From Eublepharis macularius (lineage: Eukaryota; Chordata; Lepidosauria; Squamata; Eublepharidae), in NCBI RefSeq assembly GCF_028583425.1, contig NC_072792.1:155006676-155070675 (forward strand): a stretch of DNA of 64,000 bases, given 5' to 3'. Each line of letters starts with the position of its first letter. The stretch's first letter is position 1. Position numbers and translations under genes: made by a program. The notes below the pieces were generated by a model that saw nothing but the letters and a program-made list of their open reading frames with translations, did no database searches and had not been told where the DNA came from. Shown in pieces: positions 21,201 to 33,757 of this stretch.

Positions 21201-21592
21201 GGCATGTGTCACTGGTTCAAGGACTCTTTGTGCGACCAGCCAGTCCAGCTCCTCATCAATGCGTGGCTTGAGAGCGAAGGGAACACGTCAAGCTTTCAAA
21301 CGGATCGGCAGCGCTGTAGGGTCCAGGTCAAAGGACACCGGTGGTCCAGTGTATCATCCCAAGGAGCCGTCAAATATGGAAGGAAATTCAGAACAGATGG
21401 CCTCAAGGTTTGATTGGCTGATTTGATAGACGCTGGTGATGTGGATTCCCAAAATTTCAAACCAGTCGAGCTCCAGCAAACTTGTGCAGTGCCTCTTGAC
21501 AACGACCAGGTGGAGGGGGCCACAAAAATCTTTAAAACTAACTTTGAACTTGCTGAAGCCTTCCACCAGAACCTGATGACCCAAGAAGTCCA

Positions 21593-21886
21593 TCAAGTGT
21601 ATGGCTCAAGCTGTTGGTCTCTTTTCTTGGGACACACTTGGTGGTAGGTGTCTGTTGAGATGATCGAGAGTTCTGATCCGGTGTCGACCTCCATCTTACA
21701 TGGTGTTCCTTTGATGTATGCTGTTATCCTGATCTTATCTCTGGTAGGTATTCGGGTGTTCAGAACTGTGATACAGCTGGAGCACTTGGTTATGGCTGTT
21801 GTCGCAACATCTGTGGTGGGGAGCCTCTGCTCTTGGGTGCCCTGCATACCCTTGTGATGTGCCCCCTCTTTTGGCAAGCTCTGCAT
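21593..21886 (-). pseudogene. Ty3/gypsy aspartic protease region
   Basis: Minus-strand open stretch with MEVDTGSELSIIS. The D-T-G triad is that of retropepsins that cut Gag-Pol. It is joined out of frame to gag and RT. Confidence 0.75.
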
Positions 21887-22574
21887 TCAGCGTTGCGGAA
21901 TTTGCAGGACTTCCAGTCATGGCTTCCTCCACAGCTGACACAGGGCAATCTGTTGGTGCATTGCTGTTTGGATCGCTTGGATGGTACTGCTTGAGTCCTG
22001 TGAACCTCGTCATTGTCCCCCGAATCGCTCTCGATGCTCTCACGTTGGACCAGTTCTGCCTTTTTTGCTAGGGGAGGACTCTACGACTGGAGCACCTCTC
22101 TTGTCGACTCATCAGCTGCTTCCACTGCTAGTGCCTCCTCGAGGGCTTCCTTGAACATGAGTTCCTTCTTGGTGAATAGCCGTTGTTGCAGCTTCTTGTC
22201 CCGTAGACCATATACTAGTCGATCTTGGAGCACAGTCTCTGGGTCAGTGAAGTTGTGTTGTCGTGCCGCTTGCTGGAGAGCTGTAACAAAAATGGTCACC
22301 AACTCGTCCTGGGCTTGGTCCCGCTTATAGAAAGCATGTCGGCTGGCGATCTCTGACAGCTGGGGTGAGAAGTGGTCTCGGAGCTGGTCTTTGATGATGT
22401 TGAATGTCGTAGCTTGGAACTGAGCTGGCGCCACAAGACGCTGAAGAAGGTCACCCTCTGGAGGTCCACATCCGTGACCTTGTTCGCCTCAAGATAGAAC
22501 TTGAACCTCGCGATGTATGCCATCCAATCCTCGGAAGTTGAGTCAAAAGGTTCAAAATGACCCTTGGAAGCCAT
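21845..22574 (-). pseudogene. Ty3/gypsy gag with two zinc knuckles
   Basis: The start codon is probably at 22574 (MASKGHFEPFD). The capsid-like part continues in a second frame through 22434-22081 (HAFYKRDQ, LVYGLRDKKLQQRL). Near 21950-21845, in another frame, two knuckles read C-x2-C-x3-H-x4-C and C-x2-C-x4-H-x4-C. Gag packages element RNA in the cytoplasm. At least two frame changes break the coding sequence. Confidence 0.75.
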
Positions 22575-22667
22575 GATTCACTGTCACCGAATTGCATTGG
22601 GGCGGCTGTGTATCACCTCTGGGTTGTGATTTAGCTCTCGGTGTTGTGGGGCTGCCTACCCGCCTTT

Positions 22668-22688
22668 GTATCCCATCCTCGTCACCAG
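22668..22688 (-). promoter_or_regulatory. Primer-binding site candidate
   Basis: Three or four bases inside the 5' LTR, the minus strand reads TGGTGACGAGGATGGGAT. It starts with TGG as expected for pairing with a tRNA CCA end. The tRNA was not identified. Confidence 0.6.
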
Positions 22689-22691
22689 TAT

Positions 22692-22998
22692 TGTATATTG
22701 AGATTAACAGCTCTTTATTATAATAAACATCTTTATTGGAGACTGGAAACAGACAGACTGAAGACTCAGGCTCAACAGTAACCAATTTATACTTGTAGAA
22801 ACCACACCCACTTTTACAACAACCAATACAATGTAAGCAGCTAGAATCCTTCATTTGCATGAACTATATACAAGTATCTACTTTTGAGCACAGCGACTGG
22901 ACTACAAAGCAACAGTTCTGATTGGCCATGCCGGCACCCAAACACCAAGAGCCTTGTAGGCCTCAGGAGTCTTCGTTCTACTCAAGTAATATATAACA
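22692..22998 (-). repeat. 5' LTR of the Ty3/gypsy element
   Basis: 307 bp, same ends as the 3' LTR, with a 6-bp insertion and about 15 substitutions relative to it. Confidence 0.9.
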
Positions 22999-25740
22999 GT
23001 GCCCATGAGAACCACAGTGCCCGACAACACCTTCCCAGATGCCTGCCAATTGTTTTTAGAAAGTAGGCAGGTCCAGCTGGAGGTTTTGCCCAACAGGGAT
23101 TCTGATTGGCCGTTAGAGATCTGATTGGCTGTGCAGATTTTTTGTTTACAGTTACTTCAGTAGCAGCTGCTACCACAAAAAAAGGATCTTCACTGCATAT
23201 CTGAAAGTAATTTGTGTGTATGCAAGAAAATATTTTTAAACAATGTTCATTTTAATCAGCAGCGTGTTAAGCAAAGTTTCTGCCTGGAATATGGAAAAAT
23301 GACTATTAGAGTTATGCATGACCTCACTTCCTTTACATTTTGGGTTGCACTCGCCACCCAGTGTCAGAATTCCCAAAAAGCTCAAAGGTTGAAAAACTTT
23401 GGAAAGCCCTGCTCTAGTGGATGCCATGAGAGTCAACATTGTAAAAAAAATGACATACGTTTATAATGTAGACAAGACCTCACTGTACAGAGGTTTGCTC
23501 CATGGCATCAGATGCCATTAGCTGTGATCTGCTATTTGCATGGTTCCCAAACTTGTTCATCCTGTTTTAGGCCCACTTGGAATTTTGAGAGCAGGGAGTA
23601 GGTGATACCACAAAATGGCTGCCTTGGGGTTCTTGGGCCAATCACAGCATGTCAGGATGTTGCAAGCCAAGCATTCTCCTACAATAGAGGGAGATGTTTT
23701 AGGAAGGAGGTAGCTGAGACATCTCCAGGATCCCTTTTTGAAATGCAAGAAGCGCCCCAAGAGTCTGAACCAACCCTCCCATCATGGGATACAGCCCTAC
23801 CTTCTGAATCAGATTTGGACCATGAACCCTCCCCAACCCAGAGTCCAGTGTAGCACCTGAGATTTCTCCCCAACTGACCCTCCCCAACCGCACAAAGTCC
23901 TGAACCACCCTAACTCCAGCAAAATCAGGTGTGGCACCTTTAAGAGCTTACCAGTTCCTGTTGTGTCCCTGGATGGGTGGGGCCTGCATTTCCAGCTCTT
24001 TGCCAGGAGTATTTAGGGCCTTAGTTCACCTTTAGTCTTTGCTGGAGCAGCGTCTAAACTTTAGTACTGTTGGCTATAGATGTTTGAATTCTGTCTCTCA
24101 GACTCAAACAGAATATAAACAACCAAGGAATTTTAACCAAGGACAATGTGTATTATAAAGAGCTTGCTATATGAGTTATATTTTGCTTGTTAATTTAATT
24201 CTTAACATTGTGAATGTTGTCATATGACTAACTCTGCTGAATACAGTTTGCAATTGATAACAAAAAGGCTGAACGTTAAAAGCACTGTAAGTTGGTTGCC
24301 AAATTTTAAAACAGATGTGGAATTACTCCTGTTAGCAGGATCAGATTTGGCTTACTCATTGCATCCCTAATCAAACTTTAGAAAGGTGTGTGAGATGGGA
24401 AGCTGAATTTCCTAATGGAAATACTGAGAGATCTTTACTTACAGCTCTATAGAGGGTGCCCCTGTAATTATTCAATTGCCTAATTCCATTTATCTTCCAT
24501 GAACCATTATGGGCTGCTGACATACGGTGGCTTCCATAGCACAATACCTATCCAAGTCTAATGGATTGCAGGCAAAGTCAGTTAAATGGAATGAGGCTTG
24601 TGCCTTATTCTCAAAAGCTATTATTTTATAAATGAAGGCAGGTGGATGCATTTACATTATTAGGATAAATATTTATGAACTGTATCTCTGATACCATGCA
24701 TTATGAAAGCATTATCTTCCAGACTTCTTTTAAAAATGCAAAGAACAATTTGCTCCTGAGTATGTTTTGATTTCTGTATTGATTGTGGTGCTCTTTACAC
24801 AAACCCACAATATAGCATGATCCTAAAAACGCTCACTTGCTATTTTTCCATTTAATTTTTTGCATCTTACACAAGCAAAGGAAGTATTAAAAAGAAGCAA
24901 ACATTAAAAGTAGCACTTTATGACAAATATACAACAAATATATATTAAAATCCACAGCAATAACTTTCCATTTTAATAATCAACTGCATATGGAAACATT
25001 TAGTTGACTAATTATATACTTTGCCATGTTTCAAAGTTCTCATGACCTCCATGCATCTGGCACACTTCTGTTAACAGCCATGCTCTGGGAATTCTATGCT
25101 CAGAATTTAATTCTTAGGGGTGTATATGATCAATTTGAATCATGGCCATGTTGTTTTCCTGGCCTGAAACAGCTCTGAGGAGACAGTATTGACCTTCTCA
25201 GTAAATTTATGTAAAACCTTTCAGTACACAACAATTTCCTCAGTGGGGCAACTGCCAGCTCCCTGGAGCCATTTCAGGTAAAAAAATGGCACTGGTAGGG
25301 GGAGGTTTAAGCCCCCCGCTAAATTGTTCTGATTGAAACTGAGCCCACTGGTACCTGGGAATTAAGTTCCCAGCATGGAACTCCTAATGTACACCTGTTG
25401 AAAGGACCAATGGTGTGTGTGGGGGGGGGGGATGGATGGACATGAGGACTTGTAACATGTGAATTGCCCCATTATATTGATCTCTATGAAAATGAAACCC
25501 TGCACTCAAGTCTATAGACACAGTAATATTAGGGCTCCAAACACTGCCTCAGCAAATGCCAGGAGATTTGAGGGTGCTGGGAAGGTGGAGTTCAGGAAAG
25601 ATTTTATGTCACTTCTGGGTGATGTTCTAGGCTACCTCCTCTGGTTTCTATGGTCTTTACTGAAGAAACTAGGGGAAATTCTTATGGCATTGTAAGTAGT
25701 TGGCCCCAGCCTCCACCATATTTAATAACTGTTTGATAGC
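22999..25740. other. Non-coding stretch, partly ancient repeat
   Basis: No host exon was recognised. 23576-24120 looks like decayed retroelement sequence: a short open stretch rich in E, S and P, then TATA-like and poly(A)-like motifs, but no family can be named. 24120-25250 is AT-rich and free of obvious repeats, so it could be conserved single-copy sequence. A G run lies at 25420-25431. Confidence 0.4.
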
Positions 25741-26658
25741 TGCCTGTGATACAAAAATCACAGGGCCCCTGGATTAATGCAGCCTGATCTGCATCGGGGA
25801 ATTTCAGCCGGCTGGGCAGCAAGCGTTGCTGAGTCCCGCTCAAGAGATTAAGCATGAATAGGACATTCATGCAAATGCAGAGTGACCGTGGTGATTGTAT
25901 TTACTGCCTTCCCAGCTACGGGCATGAGCTGTGATAAGACAGGGTCTCGCTGAGTCACCCCTCTTAGCACATTCTGATACCCTCCTTCCGTGATGAAATC
26001 CCCACCCCAAGTTCGAGGAGCAATCAATCAACACTGATAAGTTTATAATTTGTTCTTGGGAAGGTGTCGTCTCTATCTAAATTCATCAACTCAGCTCCGG
26101 TGAGATTCATTAGCAAACTGCCTCTCTGTGAAGCAGAAGGAGAGACTTTGCATTTCCTTTCACGCACCCTGGCAGCAAGTAAAGTAATCAAACCTTTGTA
26201 ATTCCCAGGAACTGACCTTTAGGGTCTTTGTTCCAATGGCTGAGGCGGCTCTCCAGCCTCAGGACACGTTTTGCCCTATAAGAACCAGGGTTCTTGCCGC
26301 ATTCAAACTGTGCACGCCTTCTGGATCCATGTGCTGCTCCCTTAGGGCCACTTTCCCTAAGACTCTCTCTCTCTCCTGGCCGAGAACGCTGGATGTTTGA
26401 AGCTCTTCCTCCATGAACTACTCTGCTCTTCAGATAGGTAATTATCACCCTGAAATCCCTCAAATCTATTCCACCTTCACCTCTGTCTTTCCTAGGCATC
26501 GTGTGTGTTTGCAAACAATCTTGTGTGTGTGTGTGTGTCTAAGTTTTCCCCTTTTAATAAAAATACTCTTACATTCAAGATCACCAGTCTTGTTCGCCTC
26601 CTTGGGAAAGGGACCCCGTAAAAACTGGTTGAGTTATCTCATTGTTACCCCTCTCGCA
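25741..26658 (+). repeat. Probable solo LTR of an endogenous retrovirus
   Basis: This 918-bp unit starts TGCCTG and ends CTCGCA (TG...CA ends). It is flanked by a 4-bp direct repeat TAGC at 25737-25740 and 26659-26662. Internal signals are in LTR order: a TATA-like CTATAAG near 26274, then a TG-rich stretch, then AATAAA at 26556 about 100 bp before the end. No gag, pol or env sequence is adjacent. Length and 4-bp duplication fit class I (gamma-type) elements. Boundaries are by eye. Confidence 0.5.
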
Positions 26659-26662
26659 TAGC

Positions 26663-29154
26663 CATACTCCTTGCCACTAATTCCCCCACTTACTTGTAAG
26701 GAGGCCCATTCCCAGTGACAGCATCGCTTTGTGAAGGCATTTTTCCCTCCTGCTTCTCATTTCCTCATGGGCAGGAAACTAGGTTGGGGGAAGGTAATAC
26801 TCCATCTCAGTCAGGTAAATGGGAGGCCTGTGTAATATCTGCTACACTAAAATGGTATGTCATCAATATGTTAATATCAGAAAAAGACCTTTCTCATAAA
26901 CTTTAGAGAACAAATATATAGCTCACAGCAATAATTCCATTAATAACCTTTCAGAAATTCAATATCCTAAGAACACTTAAGAATAAAATGTATAGTTGAG
27001 CTCCAGTCTGAAGAAAGTTCATGCCTCAAGTCCACTTTACACACTACAATTTTTAAAAAGTAGTATTCCTAAGATGATTTAAGTGCATGTCTTAAAAATG
27101 TGAATGCAATAAAACACATTTTTCAGACATGTCGGTCATGCAGGTACATTCATCAGGTAGCTGAGAACTGCTATTGAGTGCACATATGGTGATGTACTTA
27201 TTTTTGCTTCTGGATGAGATGTGAATTGGCTCTAAGTCCCATGGATATCAGCTTAACTTGTCCCATTAAATTCAGTAGGACTTAAGTGCAATTCTGAATT
27301 GGTGCCAAGGTGTATAAACAATTTTAACTCTGCCTCAGAGAATGAGAGAGAGAAAACTCTCAATGAATTTCATATTTCTTCCCTCTTTTGATGACTTGGT
27401 ATTCTGAGCCCCAAAGTCTTGTTTGGTTTCAATCAGATACCCATCATTAAGTACTTGAAATATGACTAGGATTTCTGCCTGAGGAATATTCTACAAGACC
27501 CCACATTGAGTTGTGTTATGTGTCACTGAGCTGTCAAGGTAGTCGTTGTTCACCACATGACAATAGAATTGTTTCTCAGTAACCACAGTTTGATCTTGGT
27601 TTAGAAACCTGGTTTGTGGAGAGCAAACAAATCCCACTCTGTTAAAGTGTACAAATTTGGATTTGACAACCACGTATAGTTAGATTGAAGACTTCCTAAA
27701 CCGGAAACTGAATTAGGAAGCCTTTGATTGCAGCCCCATGTGTGATGAGGGGATGTAAGGGATGCACAAGTACAAAGATTTGAGGCTTGTCTACCTCACA
27801 AAATTAAGTGTGGCTTTTTGTGACATCTGAATGCAACCAAATGAAAAGGTGTATTCTACAGATGTTCCAATTTAAATTGTGATAGGGCAGGAGGAGAGAT
27901 GAGCACGAAACGGGAAAAGCACGAAACAAGTTTCATGTTTAGTCATGTTCCACGAATCATGAAACATGAATTTCCACGAAATTGTCTTGTTTCACGATAC
28001 GATTTGTTAGTTTCATGATTTGTCAGAACCTAGGGCACTTCAACAGCCACCTTCATACCCAGAGAGATTAGGCTTGGGGGGATGGCCCCAAAACCACCAC
28101 ACAGACATCTGCCCAGGCAGGAGAGGTGCACAAAATAAAACCAAAGGAAACAACAAGAGTGTGAGCCCTCAAAAGAACAGAGAAAGAATTAAGAAGAAGC
28201 AAAGACAAGCAAAGAAAAAATAAGGGAGGTCTCAGTCCAGCTAGGCCCCAGAGCCAGGCATAGTGGAGGAAAAAAGGCATCCTCACTCAAAGACCTTCCC
28301 AGCAAGGCCAAGAGCTGAAAATAAGAGCTGCAGCAGCCAAAAGCTCAATTCCACTCTCTCTTTCACTCCAATCCCAGCAACAGGTCCTCCCTCTCCCTCT
28401 GTCTACTGGGACTGAAAAGCACGAGGCAAAGAGCTCTGCCTTATATAACAAATGCTCACATAAAGCAGAACAGGGGGTCTGTGGTTGACAGCCAGACCTG
28501 CCTCACAGGGTTTGGAGGGATGAGATTGGTATTCCCATGGCTGCAGAAGGCCCATCTTCTCAGCTGCCTAGGGGATTAACCCCCCGCTCCTCGCTGTATA
28601 GTGCAGAATGGAAGCTCTCCAGTTGGCAAGGAGAGCTGCCTATCAAGGTTATGTGGGCTAAGATTGGGGCTTCCAATGGCAACAAAAGGTCTCCAGACAT
28701 ACCAGGCCTATGTTGTCTAGGGAATCAATGGATTGGTGCTAGCCTGTCTAGCATCATGAATTGTTCACAAATCGAATGAATTGGTCCAAAAAGTCATAAA
28801 TTTCATGAAAACCGCAGCCCCACAAAATGCGTTTTGCGAAACACGAATCAGCCAAATCCATCACGAAATTTGATTCGTATTTCGATTCATGCCCTTGTCT
28901 AAGCAGGGGGCAATAGAGGGAGAGGACAGTAAATGGGGGGTGAGATATGCACAAATGCTCTTATGTGTACTAAGGATTGCTTTCAATAAACCAGGAATCC
29001 ACAAGGTATTGTGTGATAGAGAAACAATCTGGAAATCCTTCCCTTCTCAAAAAATCTCTTCCAGGATCCTTCTTCCAAATTCAGTCTTGAACCCCAGAAT
29101 TTGCAAAATAATAGGATAATGTCTCTGAATTTCAAAATTCAAGTCCTGTAGCTC
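26663..29154. other. Non-coding stretch with one unclassified repeat-like unit
   Basis: No gene was recognised. 26715-27880 is AT-rich and featureless. 27228-27305 resembles the short CCTAAACAGAGTTAC-type family seen at 45491 and 49275. The unit 27900-28895 is listed separately. Confidence 0.4.
27900..28895. repeat. Unclassified element with CACGAA-rich ends
   Basis: The first ~120 bp are dense in CACGAAA/TTTCGTG motifs (27903-28020) and the last ~100 bp are dense in the same motifs (28797-28890) in roughly inverted arrangement. The interior is G/A-rich and non-coding. The ends look like degenerate terminal repeats of a DNA transposon or retroelement; no target duplication found. Confidence 0.35.
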
Positions 29155-29338
29155 CTTAAAGACCAACAAGAGTTTCAGGGTTTAAGTTTTTAAGTGTCAA
29201 AGCTCCCTTCATGGGATATCTGATAAGGGAGCTTTGACTCTCAAAAGTGTATACTGTGAAAATCTTGTTGATATGTAAGGTGCTGCTGAACTTGAATCCT
29301 GCTGTTCTGTTGCAGACCAACACAGCTACCCACATGAA
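29155..29338. mobile_element. Small tail-out inverted element, hammerhead family
   Basis: The left arm (29155-29215, minus orientation) and right arm (29218-29338) are inverted copies meeting near CTGATAAGGGAGC. The right arm runs on through CTGTTCTGTTGCAGACC to the ACACAGCTACCCAC-type 3' end, so the right arm is long and the left short. The hammerhead-like core is degraded. Flanking duplications are unclear. Confidence 0.6.
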
Positions 29339-32300
29339 ACTGCCTGTGAATATGTGTCTGTGAACATGTAAGTGGTTCATTTTTCTCTCAGTAGTAATCT
29401 CAGTTTGTCTGAAATGCACTTTTCTTAAAAGTCATGTCTTTTTATTCTAGATGTTCATTGACTGCTGTGGTTACTTTTCAATCAGGAAACTCAGCTCATG
29501 TTCAAAGAAATAGCTTCTTCTTTCATGTATTCCATGGCTGATAACTGGATTTAGAAAAAGGTTCAGGAGATGAGCCATTGTGACTCCAGGTGTACATTAT
29601 GCCAAACATGGCAACATAAAAAAGCAACATTTTCCTGTTTCTGCAAAATATTTTTCTATATGAAATGGATGCAAAAAAATTATACAGTATGGCTGTGGGT
29701 GGGATAGAAGAACATACAAGAATTAAAAGTTGATTAAATCCCAAATCAAACAAAGGCATGATCATTTTTTATTTCCATTACAAATCTTTCTAATTTGTTT
29801 ATGTGATTAAGTATGTCAACAAACTTACCTTACCTTGGTCCTTTCCCTGGCTAATAAGAATGAAATGTGATATAAAATCCTATGTATACAACTCTCATTT
29901 GTGATAAAAATGTCTTGTGAAGTTGAAACTCGGACAATGTGAGAAAATACATTTTACTTCCCTCCACCTCCCATGATGGTTATTTATTAAAGCATTTACG
30001 CCTTCCGGGATATTTCCTGAAGTGTTCCCCCCCCCAATCTTGCAAGAAACATGAAAACATTTAAATTTCTTTAAAATTCCATTTGACTTAATTATGGCCA
30101 TTGCCTTATCCTGGCTGTTTTACCTGCTTTGGGTCATAAATAGCCACTGAAGCTCATCCTTTCATAAAGAGTTGTTTTTCTGCCTGATGTTCGCTATGTT
30201 CAGAATGTTAATAGCTACTATAGCGGAATATGAATAGGCTTGGTGCAGCCACTTGAAATATAGAAAAATGGCCCAGACATTAAAAAAGATAAAAGGGAAA
30301 AGGGCAGTAATGAATTTAGAGGAAAATGAACATTAATGGTACTAACATTACTCATGTTCCACATAACAAATTATTGGAAGTCTGTCAAGCACACCAAATT
30401 ACCTACTCGTCGGCTGTTGTGGGGCCCTTTGGAGCCATCCAAAACCAGCAAAAGCAAGACAATTTGAGCTAATTTTACTATTTATAACAATAGAACAGAC
30501 CATTAAGATAAATTAATGTCATTATCAAGTTTCTATGAAAATGACAAATACCGCTATTTCGAGCAGCTTTAGAAGCTGTTGACTATAATGAAATCTGCTG
30601 TACAGGTACTAAAAAGAAACACTCCAGGTAATTATTTTCTAGTAGCTTGTTTGTTTCCCTCCCATTCATTTGCTTTCACCACAATTAGTTCTGTACACAA
30701 TACGTGGTAACTAAACAGTCAACACGATGTGGGCATTAGGACTAATTGGGCAATTAGGAGACAGTTTCCATCCTTTTAAGTCCTAAAGAGAGAGAGGAGT
30801 AAACATTCTCCAGGCTACAAAGACAACACTACACAGGCCAAGACTGTCCGAGGCCTTCAAGACCTACAAAGCTGGACAAGAAATAAAGCACCCGTCAAAT
30901 GCTCCGCCTAAAGCAACACACAAATGAGATGGTTTATTTAAACGATCTAATTGATCACCTCCCGAACACACCAGCGAATATCTTTGTCAAAACAGCATGA
31001 TAGTCATAATAAGACATCCATACAACACCTTGTGGTAGGTCACATGGTACATCAGGGTTTTCATCTAAAATTATGGACTGGGGGGGAGGGATTCAGTGAT
31101 TCACACTCCACAATGGAGAAGAGTTATGGTTACCTAAGGGGTGTTTCTCACTATTTGACAAATTGTTCAGTGGGGTTCAGACACGCTTGATAGTGCTAAA
31201 CAAGCCAACCGTTCGTATGCAATCTCATTTAGATTTCCTACAGTTTCTTCCCCACCCTTACAATTTCTCCAGCCATTTCCCTGCCTGTGGGTCACCACAA
31301 TCTTAATTTTTAAAAAAATTAAATAATAACTTACAGAAACAAGATATATTCGTGTCCCTGATGGTTGCTTTACTGTTTTTCAGAATCCCTGCCATCTCAT
31401 TAATGGTTGCCATGGGTGGAATGTGGGTTTAAATTACTGGTTCATTTTCCTCTAAAGTGCATGATAGGTTGCTTAGAAGAGTTCTTTAATGCCAAAGCAA
31501 AAGAAGAGTTCTTTCAGCAAATCTGCATGGCCCTCCTGTGACCCCATGTCACTCACCATCACACATCCGCCCTTGTGACCAATCAGTTCTGAACACCTGC
31601 CGTTATGATAAGTGTTGCTGACCATGTAGACACAAAAAGCAGCACATAGCTAGTAGATCAATTGAATTATACACTAGTATTATCTGCCTTTGCAGGTCTA
31701 CATGAAATCTAATGCACATTTAACTTGCAAGAACTGCCATGAGGCATGCATCCTCTCAGAATCCCACTGCAATGCATTCTGAGTCAAAAGCAATGTTAGC
31801 ACTGGCATTGTGAAGTCCTTTCACTGTAAGGCTATTTGGCTCATTGTTCCTGTTTAAAAGGAGGTGCAATACAGATGGATATCCATAGACTTCGGACATA
31901 ATTTGCCAGTAAGTTCTCCCACAGAAACTAGCCAAATCAAGAGCATTTATGTGTTCCCATGTACCTTATGTGCTCTTGAAAAATGCCCAGTCATTGCATA
32001 GGAGAATTTCTTTTTAGGTAATGTCCAAATACCCGCAAATGGCCAACAGGCACCTATAAACTTCAGTATTCTCTCTCTCCCAAGCTTGAACAAAACTTTG
32101 GATTTCCTCACTCACTATAGATATTAATAGGTTAGTATGGCCTGCTTGTTGGTGTTCTGCTCATCACGTTTCACACTATACTTTCCTTGATTACATTTTA
32201 TATTTATACTACTCTGCCCATCTTCTGCAATTAGGAGTGGTTGTTGTGAACCACTCTGTATAGATTGATTCCTCTTGTTACAGACTATCTTCTCTTTGTA

Positions 32301-32801
32301 ACATCTCCCCACCTGCCAACCTTTTACTTGTAGCTCTAAGTATAAATGTACGTCGTTCGTGTGGATGTGCTATGTATCTGATGACATGAGCTTTGACTCA
32401 CAAAACCTTGTGCTGCAATAAATATCGCCAGTCTTTAAAGTGACATTGGATTTCCATTTCATCTGGCACTGTTTTAGCCTTATAATAAGCAAGTTACCTA
32501 CTACTACTACAGCAAAAACTCCTTCCCCAAACCGGGATGGCAATCTTCCACCTACTCCCAGTGAGCTCTAGACTTTTACGGTGAATGACCTAGGCCTGTT
32601 GACTACTACCACTACCTTCCCTTACACTGTATATTAATAAGTTATCCCACAAGTATTTAGAGGCCAAACTATGTGTCCTCATTCCAAGTGTCCAGTCTTG
32701 ACTCAAGAAAGTGAGCCAAGTCTACACATTATAGGGGACAACACTAGCAAACCAGACCAGAGAACAGTCCCTTCCCAGCCCCAAATACGGAAACTGATGA
32801 T
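29339..32801. other. Non-coding, mostly repeat-free stretch
   Basis: No gene, RNA gene or known repeat was recognised. The part at 30100-31250 has no repeat hallmarks and even base use, and could hold conserved regulatory DNA. That is a guess and needs an alignment. Confidence 0.35.
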
Positions 32802-32820
32802 ACTATTGCTTTTCCGGTCT
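32802..32820 (+). repeat. Left target-site duplication of the 32.8 kb element
   Basis: ACTATTGCTTTTCCGGTCT is repeated at 32977-32995 with one mismatch (19 bp). Confidence 0.75.
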
Positions 32821-32976
32821 ATTGCTTAAACACCAACTAGATTTCCAGGGTATGAGTTCCCTAAAGAAGGGAGCTTTGACTCTCAAAAGCTCCCTGGAAA
32901 TCTAGTTGGTCTTTAAGTCGCTACTGGACTCGAATCTTGCTCTACTACCGCAGATCAACACAGCTACCTTCCTGAA
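32821..32976. mobile_element. Small tail-out inverted element, hammerhead family
   Basis: Left arm CAACTAGATTTCCAGGG (32834-32850) is the complement of CCCTGGAAATCTAGTTG (about 32903-32919). The right arm continues to a full 3' end (CTACTACCGCAGATCAACACAG), while the left arm stops much earlier. The core (CTAAAGA ... CAAAAG) is a degraded hammerhead. A 19-bp target duplication with one mismatch brackets it. Confidence 0.72.
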
Positions 32977-32995
32977 ACTATTGCTTTTCCTGTCT
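32977..32995 (+). repeat. Right target-site duplication of the 32.8 kb element
   Basis: Copy of 32802-32820 with one base different. Confidence 0.75.
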
Positions 32996-33745
32996 CTTTG
33001 GCCAATTCATGTCATTTCCCATCCATAATAATACTAATCAGCTACTAGAATATCTATCCTAGCTGGTGCTCTTCTGATCAGTTCAGTCAGTGTTAAAGTT
33101 AATGAAAGGCAATTAGTATGTGAAAGCTCTATCAAACATTGCAGGGCATTTTATTAGTACTATTAGTCAGAGGTTTTGTGTGTCAGGGGATTTTCCTTTT
33201 TTGTTAATTAGACCTTTATGAGAGATATCAAATGTGATGATCCATTTAGTAATTTATTATAAAATAAAGAGACCCTGGACCAACCTGGGCTCTGATGCCT
33301 AAGTGAGTCATACTGATATAGAGGATGCATTGAGTCCCTTGTGCTGGCAAAGATTTTAATATATTCATTAAACTGGGGGAGCCTGATTCTTTTGGAGAAC
33401 AGCCTTGTGCTATTGACAATGAAACAATGTTGAAACAGGCCAATTGTACAGTTGCTTCAAGATTTTTACAGCCTGTTTTGGGCTGGCAGCTTATTTTCAT
33501 TCATGTAAAGTAGAGTACGGGATTGAAGAAACCATAATAGAAGTCTTTACTCAGCCTTCCACTACCTGCACTCTAGAGGAATGATTGTGTAATGGATTTC
33601 CTGGGGGCTACCCACCACCCCACATGAGTTTTCCTATCATCACAATACAATTTCCCATCTACTTCACTACATCAGTGTTCCTATAGTATAACTCACCCAA
33701 GCCTTATTGTAATTTATTTAGTTATGTTGTAATCCTCTCTGAGCC

Positions 33746-33757
33746 TGTATGGGGAGT
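33746..33757 (+). repeat. Left target-site duplication of the 33.8 kb element
   Basis: TGTATGGGGAGT, repeated exactly at 33963-33974. Confidence 0.85.

Larger units (their letters stand above)
18328..22998 (-). mobile_element. Ty3/gypsy LTR retrotransposon, defective
   Basis: This is an LTR element on the minus strand in the order gag, zinc knuckles, protease, RT, RNase H-like region, integrase, between two LTRs of 301 and 307 bp. RT before integrase is the Ty3/gypsy order. The LTRs differ at about 15 positions by eye plus one 6-bp indel (roughly 5 percent). The coding region is broken by several frameshifts and stops, and the RT active site is lost. The flanking 5 bp (CCTAT on the left, GTGCC on the right) do not match, so no target duplication is visible. 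Near-full structure, not autonomous. Confidence 0.92.
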
